Below are positions 40,450 to 48,619 of a DNA stretch of 64,000 nt, one piece after another; positions within the stretch are counted from its first letter, which is position 1; every line of letters begins with the position of its first letter. Below the pieces are notes generated by a model. That model was not told where the DNA came from. It ran no database searches and saw nothing but the letters and a program-made list of their open reading frames with translations. The position numbers were made by a program, and so were the translations under genes. The stretch is from Oscillospiraceae bacterium (GTDB lineage Bacteria; Bacillota; Clostridia; Oscillospirales; Ruminococcaceae). The stretch is from contig JAHYZA010000009.1 in the NCBI GenBank assembly GCA_019424695.1, forward strand, positions 1 through 64,000, in the 5' to 3' direction.

Positions 40450-41355
40450 ATGGCAAAAATCCGTCGTGACGATGATCCCTATAAGACCAGGCATCTTCCT
40501 CCGGTACCGACGCCGGAACCGCCTCCGCAGCCGTCGCCCGCAGAGCCGGAACCAGCCAGGAAATCCGAACACACAGGGGGCGGCAAAAAGGCTGCCGGGC
40601 ACAGCAAGTCCAACATGGTGTATAATGTGCTTATGGTCCTCTGCCTGGTGGTTTTTCTGGTCAGCGGCGGCGTCCTGCTCAAGCGGTATATCGATGACCG
40701 GCAGACGGAAAACGAGTTTGCCCAACTGGCTTCGATGATCGGGCCGGAGGCGACCGGGGAGAGCGGGGAGAGCAACAGCGCCAGGTTTGCGGCGCTGCGG
40801 GACCAGAACAGCGACTTCATCGGCTGGATTTCCATTGACGGCACCAATCTGGACTTCCCGGTCATGTATGCACCGGATAACAAGGATTTCTATCTGCGGC
40901 ATGATTTTAACAAGGAATACAGTGTGTACGGCGTGCCGTATCTGGACGAAAAGACGACGCTGGGAGCCAACGACCAGAGCGAAAACCTCATCGTCTACGG
41001 TCATAACATGAAGACCGGCACCATCTTTGGCTGCCTGACCGGCTACAAGAAGGCGGAATACTATTCCGAACATCCCAGGATCGAATTTGATACGGTCTAC
41101 GGGGATGCAACATACGAAGTGTTTGCCGCCTTTAGCATCGATGTGGTGGCGGACACCAGCTTTGTCTACAACCAGTATATTGATATGGACGAAACCACCT
41201 ACAACGAGTATCTGGACGAGGTGATCTCCCGCAGTGATGTAAATACCGGGATTCGTCCCAGCTACGGCGAGCCGTTGCTGACACTGTCCACCTGTGAATA
41301 TTCCAGCGACAACGGCCGGTATGTGGTCGTGGCGCGCCGGGTAACTGATGAATAA
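40450..41355 (+). CDS. srtB: Class B sortase
   Basis: A 301-residue transpeptidase. A Pro/Glu-rich cytoplasmic tail (1-50) and one transmembrane helix (about 58-80) precede the extracellular sortase fold. The catalytic His lies in VYGHNM (about residue 182), the Cys in LSTCEYSS (about 283), and the Arg in VVVARRV near the C-terminus. The TLSTCEY form is that of class B. Such enzymes link specific surface proteins to the wall. No substrate with a sorting signal lies in the window. AGGTGAAG precedes the ATG. Confidence 0.93.
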   Translation: MAKIRRDDDPYKTRHLPPVPTPEPPPQPSPAEPEPARKSEHTGGGKKAAGHSKSNMVYNVLMVLCLVVFLVSGGVLLKRYIDDRQTENEFAQLASMIGPEATGESGESNSARFAALRDQNSDFIGWISIDGTNLDFPVMYAPDNKDFYLRHDFNKEYSVYGVPYLDEKTTLGANDQSENLIVYGHNMKTGTIFGCLTGYKKAEYYSEHPRIEFDTVYGDATYEVFAAFSIDVVADTSFVYNQYIDMDETTYNEYLDEVISRSDVNTGIRPSYGEPLLTLSTCEYSSDNGRYVVVARRVTDE

Positions 41356-41430
41356 AATAAAATTTTTGCAAGCGATACCTAAGATAATTTTGTAAAAAGG
41401 CAAAAGAATGCCGTGACAACGGTTTTCTAC

Positions 41431-41459
41431 TTGCTGATTTTTTCGGAATGTGGTATGCT
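41431..41459 (+). promoter_or_regulatory. Promoter of candidate small RNA
   Basis: TTGCTG (41431-41436), 17-bp spacer, TATGCT (41454-41459). It predicts a start near 41465, exactly the first base of the folded RNA. Confidence 0.6.
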
Positions 41460-41464
41460 GAATC

Positions 41465-41563
41465 GTGCGCAAGGACTCAAAAAGGTTCTTATGGTGTAAG
41501 AAACCGGAAAGGGAGAATGCGCGCGGCGGGCGGCCGTTGCCCTTGACGGCCGCCCGCTTTTTT
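41465..41563 (+). ncRNA. Candidate structured small RNA upstream of glmS
   Basis: About 100 nt between a promoter and a perfect intrinsic terminator. P1 pairs GTGCGCA (41465-41471) with TGCGCGC (41518-41524). P2 pairs GGTTCTTA (41484-41491) with TAAGAAACC (41497-41505, one bulge). The two strands joining P1 and P2 (AGGACTCAAAAA and GGAAAGGGAGAA) are purine-rich like an aptamer core. P3 is a 12-bp GC stem (41526-41537 / 41546-41557) followed by TTTTTT. No ORF is present. It does not match the glmS ribozyme or any RNA class I recognise. It could be a trans-acting sRNA or an orphan riboswitch. Confidence 0.55.
41526..41563 (+). terminator. Terminator ending the candidate small RNA
   Basis: GCGGGCGGCCGT-TGCCCTTG-ACGGCCGCCCGC followed by TTTTTT, a perfect 12-bp stem. 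Confidence 0.95.
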
Positions 41564-41574
41564 GCGTCGATGGG

Positions 41575-41603
41575 TAGACATCTGCCGTTGAATCGAATAT
41601 ACT
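41575..41603 (+). promoter_or_regulatory. Promoter of glmS
   Basis: TAGACA (41575-41580), 17-bp spacer, TATACT (41598-41603), between the small RNA terminator and glmS. The 41356-41689 gap therefore holds a promoter, a small RNA, a terminator and this second promoter. Confidence 0.65.
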
Positions 41604-41689
41604 GGTAACCAACGAACGCTTTGTATAAAAGAAAACGCAAGAATTCTAAATACAGAAAATCCATACCCAAAACAGGGAGGGACACGCCA

Positions 41690-43531
41690 ATGTGTGGAAT
41701 CGTAGGGTTTACGGGGGCTGCGCAGGCCGCGCCCATTTTGCTGGACGGACTTGCCAAACTGGAATACCGCGGCTATGACTCGGCCGGACTGGCTGTACAG
41801 AACGCAGCCGGCAAAATCGAAGTTGTCAAGGCGAAGGGACGTCTGAAGGTCCTGCATGAAATGACCGACGGCGGTAAGGCCGTGCCGGGCAGCTGCGGCA
41901 TCGGGCATACGCGCTGGGCCACCCACGGGGAACCCTCGGTGGTCAATGCGCATCCCCACTATTCCCGGGACCAGAAGATCGCGGTGGTGCATAACGGCAT
42001 CATCGAAAACTATCTCGAAATCAAGGAACGTCTCACCAACCGGGGCTACACCTTTGTCTCCCAGACCGACACCGAGGTGGTGGCCCAGTTGCTGGACTAC
42101 TACTACACCGGAGAATCGGCCGGCGACGCGCTGGATGCCATCTCCCGCATGATGCTGCATGTGCGGGGCTCCTACGCGCTGGGCATTTTGTTTGCCGACC
42201 AGCCCGGCACGCTGTACGCTGTGCGCAAGGACAGCCCTCTGATCGTCGGCCAGTGCGAGAACGGCTCCATCATCGCTTCCGATGTGCCGGCGCTGCTCAA
42301 GTACACCCGCACGGTCTACTACATCGACAATCTGGAGATTGCACGCCTGACGCCGGATTCCATCGAGTTCTTCAATATCGACAAGGAGCCTGTCAGCCAC
42401 GAGACGACCACCATCGAATGGGATGCCGAAGCGGCTGAAAAGGGCGGCTACGAGCATTTCATGATGAAGGAGATCCACGAGCAGCCTGCCGCGGTGCGCG
42501 ATACCATTTCTCCGCGCCTCAAGGACGGCAAGATCGATCTGTCGGAGCTGGCACTGGATGAAGAGGCCATCCGTCAGGTGCGCCGCGTGTATATCATCGG
42601 CTGCGGTTCCGCCTACCATGTGGGCATGGCGGCCCGTTACGTCTTTGAGAGCCTGGCCCGTCTGCCCGTGGAGGTGGATGTGGCCAGCGAGTTCCGGTAC
42701 CGCAACCCGGTGCTGGAACCGGATTCTCTGGCGCTGGTCATCAGCCAGAGCGGCGAGACCGCTGACACGCTGGCAGCCCTGCGCCTGTGCAAGGACCGCG
42801 GGGTGCGGACCATCGGCATCGTCAATGTGGTGGGCTCCAGCATCGCACGGGAAGCCGATGCCACCATGTATACCTGGGCCGGGCCCGAAATTTCGGTGGC
42901 TACCACCAAGGCGTACAGCACCCAGCTGGCGGCGTGCTACCTGCTGGCCACCGAGTTTGCCCGGGTGCGCGGCACGTTGGCCGACGGACAGTACGAGAAT
43001 CTTGTGGCCGAGATGGAAGCTCTGCCTGATAAGATCGAGAAGATCCTGGCGGATAAGGAACGCATCCAGTGGTTCGCCAGCAAATACGCCAATGCCAAGG
43101 ATGCTTTCTTCATTGGCCGTGGCCTGGACTATGCCGTGGCGCTGGAAGGCAGCCTGAAGTTCAAGGAGATCAGCTACATTCATTCCGAAGCCTTTGCGGC
43201 GGGGGAGATGAAGCACGGCCCCATCTCGCTGGTGGAAAACGGTACCCTTGTGGTGGGCATCCTGACCCAGCCGGACCTGTTTGAAAAGAGTGTTTCCAAC
43301 ATGGTGGAGGTCAAGAGCCGCGGCGCGTTCCTGATGGGCCTGACCACCTACGGCAACTACAGCATCGAGGACACCGCCGGATTTACCGTCTATGTGCCCA
43401 AGACCGACCCGCATTTTGCCACCAGCCTGGCGGTGATCCCGCTGCAGCTGCTGGCCTATTATGTCAGCTGTGCCAAGGGCCTGGATGTGGATAAACCCCG
43501 TAACCTGGCCAAGAGCGTCACCGTGGAATAA
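41690..43531 (+). CDS. glmS: Glutamine-fructose-6-phosphate aminotransferase
   Basis: A 613-residue enzyme making glucosamine-6-phosphate, the first step to UDP-GlcNAc and peptidoglycan. The catalytic Cys2 follows the initiator Met (MCGIVGF), with HTRWATHGEP near residue 73 in the glutaminase domain. Two SIS isomerase domains follow, with SQSGETADT (about 352), and the protein ends KSVTVE as usual. AGGGAGG precedes the ATG at 41690; a longer reading lacks Cys2 processing and is rejected. No glmS ribozyme core is visible upstream. Confidence 0.97.
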   Translation: MCGIVGFTGAAQAAPILLDGLAKLEYRGYDSAGLAVQNAAGKIEVVKAKGRLKVLHEMTDGGKAVPGSCGIGHTRWATHGEPSVVNAHPHYSRDQKIAVVHNGIIENYLEIKERLTNRGYTFVSQTDTEVVAQLLDYYYTGESAGDALDAISRMMLHVRGSYALGILFADQPGTLYAVRKDSPLIVGQCENGSIIASDVPALLKYTRTVYYIDNLEIARLTPDSIEFFNIDKEPVSHETTTIEWDAEAAEKGGYEHFMMKEIHEQPAAVRDTISPRLKDGKIDLSELALDEEAIRQVRRVYIIGCGSAYHVGMAARYVFESLARLPVEVDVASEFRYRNPVLEPDSLALVISQSGETADTLAALRLCKDRGVRTIGIVNVVGSSIAREADATMYTWAGPEISVATTKAYSTQLAACYLLATEFARVRGTLADGQYENLVAEMEALPDKIEKILADKERIQWFASKYANAKDAFFIGRGLDYAVALEGSLKFKEISYIHSEAFAAGEMKHGPISLVENGTLVVGILTQPDLFEKSVSNMVEVKSRGAFLMGLTTYGNYSIEDTAGFTVYVPKTDPHFATSLAVIPLQLLAYYVSCAKGLDVDKPRNLAKSVTVE

Positions 43532-43580
43532 GAAAAACTGACTTATTTGCCAAAAATTTTCTTTAATTTTTGGGCAATAT

Positions 43581-43627
43581 GTGCCCCGTTTGCCTCGGTT
43601 CCCACAAGACAAGCGGGGCACTTTTGT
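43581..43627 (+). terminator. Terminator of glmS
   Basis: GTGCCCCGTTTG (43581-43592) pairs with CAAGCGGGGCAC (43610-43621), then TTTTGTG. Its descending arm overlaps the promoter of the next gene. Confidence 0.8.
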
Positions 43628-43635
43628 GTTATAAT
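43606..43635 (+). promoter_or_regulatory. Promoter of polysaccharide gene pair
   Basis: AAGACA (43606-43611), 18-bp spacer, TATAAT (43630-43635). The -35 is weak and lies within the glmS terminator stem. Confidence 0.5.
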
Positions 43636-43702
43636 ACACCCATATACAGCAATTTCCGATCCGTCTGACCGGGTCGATGGGATATAAAAGGACCATATAC
43701 AG

Positions 43703-45694
43703 ATGCAACAGGATTCCAAACAAATCATTAAGGGGCTGCCGCGGCGTATTCTTCTGATGCTGCTGGACTGCGGTCTGATCATTTTCTGCTATTGGCTGGC
43801 TGTGATGCTGCGCTTTGACAGTGGCGAGGCATACCAGCGCGCCGAAGTGCTGCGCGCCATGGCGCCCATGCTCTATTATGTGCTGCCGATCTATATGATC
43901 GTGTTCTGGTTCGGCGGCTTGTATGAGATCATGTGGGAGTATGCCGGCATGCGGGATCTGGCCCGCCTGACCTGTCTGTCAGGTCTGGCGACGGGACTGA
44001 TCATGCTGTTCGATCTGTTCTACCGCAGCCGCCCCATCAGCGGCGCGGTGCTGATCTTCGGCGCGGTATTCAATACAGCGGCCATTGCCGGTGTGCGCTT
44101 TTTGTGGCGCCTGATCAAAACCGTGCGCGGCGCACGGGCCCATAAGCCGGAAAACCAGACCCCGCTGCTCATTGTGGGTGCGGGCAACGCCGGCGCCTGG
44201 GCCGTCAACCTCTGCAAGAACAAGAACCAGAGTTTCGGTGACCCCATCTGCATCGTGGATGACGACCTGACCAAAAAGGGTCTGCGCGTGCAGGGCGTAC
44301 CGGTGCGCGGCACGATCTCTGACATTCCGGAACTGGTGCGCAGATATCATATCATGGAGATCGTCATCGCCATCACCACGCTGAAGGGCGACCGTCTCAG
44401 TGAGATCATCAACCTTTGCAACTCCACCCACTGCCGGGTACGTATGCTCTCCGACCCCCAGGCGGTGGATGAAAACGGCAACCCGGTGGCCGCCGGCTTC
44501 CGGGAACTGAACACGGCGGACTTCCTTTCCCGCGATGAGATCCAGCTGAATAACGCCCAGATTTCGGAGTATCTGCACGACAAAGTCGTGCTGGTCACGG
44601 GCGGCGGCGGCTCCATCGGCAGCGAACTTTGCCGCCAGATCATGCGCTACCAGCCCCGGCGGCTGCTGATCTTTGACATCTACGAAAACTGCGCCTATGA
44701 GCTGGAAACCGAGCTGCGCAACAAGTATGGCGCCGATGCACCGGTCATTACGCTGATTGGCTCCATCCGTGACAAGGAACGCCTGGACGAGGTGTTCGAC
44801 ACCTACCACCCGTCGGTGGTGTTCCATGCGGCGGCGCACAAGCACGTGCCGCTGATGGAGATCAGCCCGGCCGAGGCTGTCAAGAACAACGTATTCGGCA
44901 CCAAGAACCTGCTCACCTCCGCGGCGGAGCACGGTGTGGAGCGCTTCGTGCAACTCTCCACCGATAAGGCGGTCAACCCCACCAACGTCATGGGCTGCAC
45001 CAAGCGTTTGTGCGAGATGCTGATCCAGTCCTTTGACGGCGGCACCGATATGAAGTGCATGGCGGTCCGCTTCGGCAACGTGTTGGGCAGCCATGGCAGC
45101 GTCATTCCGCTGTTCGAGGAACAGATCAAGAACGGCGGCCCGGTGACTATTACTCACCCGGACATTGTCCGCTATTTCATGACCATCACCGAGGCCGCCC
45201 AGCTGGTGCTGCAGGCCGGCGGTCTGGCCAGGGGCGGCAGCATCTACGTGCTGGATATGGGCAAACCGGTCAAGATCATGGACCTGGCCAACCGGCTGAT
45301 TCGCTTTTACGGCTATGAGCCGGGCGTCAATATGCAGATCAAGATCACCGGCCTGCGTCCCGGCGAGAAGCTCTACGAAGAACTCCTTATGGACACCGAG
45401 CAGGACAAGATGCGTAAGACCGCACACAACAAGATTTTTATCGCGCCGCCCATGGAGATCGACCTGGCCGATTTCTACAACGGCCTGCAGGCGCTGCTGG
45501 TGGCCTCGCACCACAACGATGATGCGGTGGTGGAATGTCTGCAGCACATGGTGCCCAGCTACCACCCCAACCGCTGTGTCCGTGCCGACCATACGGTGGT
45601 GGCAGTCAATGGCAATACGGGGCTCTTCTCCAAGGAAGAAGTCGAAAAACAGATGAAGGAACGGCAGGACTATGCCGAGACGAAGGGAGATTGA
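43703..45694 (+). CDS. PglF/CapD-like nucleotide-sugar 4,6-dehydratase, membrane bound
   Basis: A 663-residue protein. Four transmembrane helices (about 15-135) precede a CoA-binding-like Rossmann domain (about 148-265) and an extended short-chain dehydrogenase domain from about residue 290, with the NAD loop TGGGGSIGSELC. The catalytic region is STDKAVNPTNVMGCTKR, where Met replaces Tyr of YxxxK, the mark of the large UDP-GlcNAc 4,6-dehydratases (PglF, WbpM). It starts diacetamido-sugar synthesis for surface glycans. It is followed immediately by a sugar transferase gene. Confidence 0.92.
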   Translation: MQQDSKQIIKGLPRRILLMLLDCGLIIFCYWLAVMLRFDSGEAYQRAEVLRAMAPMLYYVLPIYMIVFWFGGLYEIMWEYAGMRDLARLTCLSGLATGLIMLFDLFYRSRPISGAVLIFGAVFNTAAIAGVRFLWRLIKTVRGARAHKPENQTPLLIVGAGNAGAWAVNLCKNKNQSFGDPICIVDDDLTKKGLRVQGVPVRGTISDIPELVRRYHIMEIVIAITTLKGDRLSEIINLCNSTHCRVRMLSDPQAVDENGNPVAAGFRELNTADFLSRDEIQLNNAQISEYLHDKVVLVTGGGGSIGSELCRQIMRYQPRRLLIFDIYENCAYELETELRNKYGADAPVITLIGSIRDKERLDEVFDTYHPSVVFHAAAHKHVPLMEISPAEAVKNNVFGTKNLLTSAAEHGVERFVQLSTDKAVNPTNVMGCTKRLCEMLIQSFDGGTDMKCMAVRFGNVLGSHGSVIPLFEEQIKNGGPVTITHPDIVRYFMTITEAAQLVLQAGGLARGGSIYVLDMGKPVKIMDLANRLIRFYGYEPGVNMQIKITGLRPGEKLYEELLMDTEQDKMRKTAHNKIFIAPPMEIDLADFYNGLQALLVASHHNDDAVVECLQHMVPSYHPNRCVRADHTVVAVNGNTGLFSKEEVEKQMKERQDYAETKGD

Positions 45695-45698
45695 CGCC

Positions 45699-46325
45699 GT
45701 GTATCAACGCTATATCAAGCGGGTGCTGGATTTTGCGCTTTCCCTGGCGGCGGTGATTGTGCTCGCCATCCCCATGGGCATCATTGCCATCTGGATCAAA
45801 TGTGATTCCCCGGGGCCGGTCTTTTTCAAACAGCGCCGGGTGGGGCAGGGCAAGACCCATTTCAACATCCTCAAATTCCGTACCATGCGCGGGGATACCC
45901 CCCACGATGTGCCCACCCACCTTTTGAAAAATCCCGACAGCTATATCACCAAGAGCGGCGCCTTCCTGCGCAAGACCAGTCTGGATGAACTGCCCCAGAT
46001 CTACAACATCCTCGTCGGACAAATGAGCATCATCGGCCCGCGGCCGGCGCTCTACAACCAGTACGATCTCATCGAAGCCCGGGACAAGGTCCACGCCAAC
46101 GACATCCGGCCCGGTCTGACCGGTCTGGCCCAGGTCAACGGCCGGGATGAATTGCCCATTGATGTGAAAGCCCGGTACGACGGAGAGTATGCTGCCCATC
46201 TGACGTTCGGAATGGACTGCAAAATCTTTTTCCACAGCTTCACCTACGTGTTCCAGCGCCGGGGCGTGGTCGAGGGCGGAACCGGCTCGATGGAGGCTTC
46301 TCACAAAGACGAGTCGTCAAAATGA
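45699..46325 (+). CDS. Undecaprenyl-phosphate sugar phosphotransferase
   Basis: A 208-residue bacterial sugar transferase of the small PglC-like monotopic type. One N-terminal membrane segment (about 10-32), then the signature FKQRRVGQGKTHFNILKFRTM (shortened: RRVG, FKFRTM-type) near 45-65, LRKTSLDELPQ near 95, and IGPRP near 118. It transfers a sugar phosphate onto undecaprenyl phosphate to start a glycan. A GTG start at 45699 is chosen because AAGGGAG lies nine bases upstream and the preceding gene ends four bases earlier; an ATG at 45672 is the alternative. It pairs naturally with the dehydratase. Confidence 0.9.
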   Translation: MYQRYIKRVLDFALSLAAVIVLAIPMGIIAIWIKCDSPGPVFFKQRRVGQGKTHFNILKFRTMRGDTPHDVPTHLLKNPDSYITKSGAFLRKTSLDELPQIYNILVGQMSIIGPRPALYNQYDLIEARDKVHANDIRPGLTGLAQVNGRDELPIDVKARYDGEYAAHLTFGMDCKIFFHSFTYVFQRRGVVEGGTGSMEASHKDESSK

Positions 46326-46346
46326 CGGATGTATTTCCCCGCTGAA

Positions 46347-46369
46347 TCCCCGTTCGGCGGGGACTTTTT
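46347..46369 (+). terminator. Terminator of sugar transferase gene
   Basis: TCCCCG-TTCGG-CGGGGA followed by CTTTTT. Confidence 0.8.
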
Positions 46370-46421
46370 GCACATGGCCAAAAATTGTACAAGAAAATAT
46401 TGCATTTTTCGTTAAAATATG

Positions 46422-46450
46422 TTGCAAAAGTCAACACGATTGTGTAAAAT
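46422..46450 (+). promoter_or_regulatory. Promoter of PucR/CdaR gene
   Basis: TTGCAA (46422-46427), 17-bp spacer, TAAAAT (46445-46450). Confidence 0.7.
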
Positions 46451-46537
46451 ATACATCAAGAGCTTTCTGTTTTCGGGCAGTTTACCAAAAGACATTTTGC
46501 CAAAGTGCCCAAATGAACCAAAGGGGAGTTACAGACT

Positions 46538-47623
46538 ATGGCGAACAGGGTATTCCAGAACGTGGTGTACCAGATGAAAGAGGCCGTTGACCGTGTGGTT
46601 GGCGTCGTGGACGAAACCGGTACGGTCATTTCCTGTTCCGAGCTGGGGCAGATCGGGGAGGTCCGCGACGGCGTGGCCGCCGTGCGCCAGACGGCAGGGG
46701 ACGCCTTTGTGCGGGATGGGTATTCCTATCACCAGTTCTCCAATGCCAAACACAACGACTATGCGGCATTTGTAGAGGGCACCGATCCGACAGCGGCCCA
46801 GTTTGCGGCGATGCTGTCCATCAGCCTGCAGTGCATCAAGCAGTATCACGATGAGAAGTTCGACAAGACGAACTTCATCAAGAATGTGGTGCTGGACAAC
46901 ATCCTGCCCGGCGACATTTATGCCAAGGCGCGGGAACTGCACTTTATTTCCGATGTGCAGCGTGTGGTGCTGCTGATCCGCGTGACCTCCGGCAACGATA
47001 TTTCTGCCTACGATGTGGTCAGCGGGCTGTTCCCGGACAAGCAGAAGGACTTCGTCTTCAATATCAGCGAGAGCGACACCGTCCTCGTCAAGGAGATCAA
47101 GCCCGACAACAATACCCGCGATATGGAAAAACTGGCCACCTCCATTGTGGATACGCTGCAGGGGGACCATTACATCAAGGCCGTCGTGGGCATCGGCACG
47201 CCGATCAACAACATCAAGGACCTGGCTTCCAGCTTCAAGGAAGCCCAGATCGCGATGGAAGTCGGCAAGGTGTTCGACACCGAGCGTCAGGTCATCAGCT
47301 ACGATCACCTGGGCATCGCCCGCTTGATTTATCAGCTGCCCACCACCCTGTGCGAAGCCTTCCTGCGGGAGGTATTCAAGCAGGAGAGCATCGATTCTCT
47401 GGACGCCGAGACGCTGTTCACCATCCAGCGCTTCTTCGAGAACAACCTCAATGTCTCGGAGACCAGCCGCGGCCTGTTTGTGCACCGCAATACGCTGGTC
47501 TACCGCCTGGAAAAGATCCGCAAGCTGACGGGCCTTGATCTGCGCAACTTCGACGATGCCATTGTTTTCAAGGTGGCGTTGATGGTCAAAAAGTACCTCT
47601 CCGCCAACCCCGCCAAATACTAA
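46538..47623 (+). CDS. PucR/CdaR-type transcription regulator
   Basis: A 361-residue regulator. The N-terminal half (1-130) is an uncharacterised sensor-like region. A GGDEF-like CdaR domain lies in the middle (about 140-270). The C-terminal PucR HTH (about 295-355) holds FFENNLNVSETSRGLFVHRNTLVYRLEKI. Family members control purine, sugar-acid or glycerate use; the inducer here is unknown. AAGGGGAG precedes the ATG. It stands alone, with its own promoter and terminator, so its targets are elsewhere. Confidence 0.88.
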   Translation: MANRVFQNVVYQMKEAVDRVVGVVDETGTVISCSELGQIGEVRDGVAAVRQTAGDAFVRDGYSYHQFSNAKHNDYAAFVEGTDPTAAQFAAMLSISLQCIKQYHDEKFDKTNFIKNVVLDNILPGDIYAKARELHFISDVQRVVLLIRVTSGNDISAYDVVSGLFPDKQKDFVFNISESDTVLVKEIKPDNNTRDMEKLATSIVDTLQGDHYIKAVVGIGTPINNIKDLASSFKEAQIAMEVGKVFDTERQVISYDHLGIARLIYQLPTTLCEAFLREVFKQESIDSLDAETLFTIQRFFENNLNVSETSRGLFVHRNTLVYRLEKIRKLTGLDLRNFDDAIVFKVALMVKKYLSANPAKY

Positions 47624-47632
47624 AGAATGGGA

Positions 47633-47661
47633 AAGTCCCGCCCTGCGGCGGGACTTTTTTT
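47633..47661 (+). terminator. Terminator of PucR/CdaR gene
   Basis: AAGTCCCGCC-CTGC-GGCGGGACTT followed by seven T in total. Confidence 0.95.
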
Positions 47662-47716
47662 GTATAGCGGGGCGCAGGGTCGCCCAAATTCTTCCGGGAA
47701 GGCCCGGGACCGGTAC

Positions 47717-47745
47717 TTGAAAAGGACGTTCGGTTGTGCTATAAT
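47717..47745 (+). promoter_or_regulatory. Promoter of yebC
   Basis: TTGAAA (47717-47722), 17-bp spacer, TATAAT (47740-47745). Confidence 0.9.
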
Positions 47746-47812
47746 ATTTAACTGGTAATTATCGGCTCAAGTCAAAAGCCTGAATGAATACAAACGAGGG
47801 GGACCCATATTT

Positions 47813-48550
47813 ATGTCCGGACATAGCAAATGGAACAACATCAAACGCAAGAAAGAGAAAACCGATGGCGCCCGCGCCAAGGTGTTCACCAAGATCGGCC
47901 GTGAAATCGCTGTGGCCGTCAAGGAGGGCGGTTCCAACCCCGCTTCCAACTCCAAACTGGCAGCGCTGATCACCAAGGCCAAGGCCAACAGCGTGCCCAA
48001 CGACAACATCCAGCGTATCATCAAGCGTGCCGAGGGCGGCGACAAGGCGGATTATGAAGCTATGACCTACGAGGGCTACGGCCCCGGCGGCGTGGCCGTT
48101 ATGGTCGAGACCCTCACCGACAACCGCAACCGTACCGCGGCCAACATGCGCCATTACTTTGACAAGTTCGGCGGCAACCTGGGCCAGATGGGCTGTGTCA
48201 GCTTCATGTTCACCCAGAAGGGTGTCATCGTGGTGGACCTGGAGGACAAGGACCCCGACGAACTGATGATGGACGCCCTGGATGCCGGTGCCGAGGACTT
48301 TGATGCCGGCGAGGAGGCCGCCCAGGTCACCACCACGCCGGAAAACTTTACCGCCGTCTGCGACGCGCTGCAGAATAAGGGCTACAGCTTCCTCTCTGCC
48401 GATGTGGCGCAGGTGCCCGCTACCACCACCACCCTGACCGACCCCGATCAGCTGGTGCAGATGGGCAAGCTGCTGGATGCGCTGGACGACGATGACGACG
48501 TGCAGAATGCCTGGCATTCTCTGGAAAACGAGGAAGATCTCGACCGATAA
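47813..48550 (+). CDS. YebC/PmpR family protein
   Basis: A 245-residue three-domain protein with the family start SGHSKWNNIKRKK and the GYGPGGVAVMVE motif near residue 87. It was long annotated as a transcription regulator; recent work on relatives links it to translation of polyproline stretches at the ribosome. The length is typical (about 240-250). GAGGGGGA precedes the ATG. The next gene starts 69 bases on, so the two may be cotranscribed. Confidence 0.93.
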   Translation: MSGHSKWNNIKRKKEKTDGARAKVFTKIGREIAVAVKEGGSNPASNSKLAALITKAKANSVPNDNIQRIIKRAEGGDKADYEAMTYEGYGPGGVAVMVETLTDNRNRTAANMRHYFDKFGGNLGQMGCVSFMFTQKGVIVVDLEDKDPDELMMDALDAGAEDFDAGEEAAQVTTTPENFTAVCDALQNKGYSFLSADVAQVPATTTTLTDPDQLVQMGKLLDALDDDDDVQNAWHSLENEEDLDR

Positions 48551-48619
48551 GACGAGAAAACAAGAGAGCGGAGGGCAGCACCTTGCTCTCTTTTCTTGTA
48601 TCGAACGAAAGGAACTTCT

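Noticed and set aside
41356..41690. A glmS ribozyme upstream of glmS
   Set aside because: The conserved cleavage-site and double-pseudoknot core could not be found, and a perfect terminator plus a second promoter separates the structured RNA from glmS.
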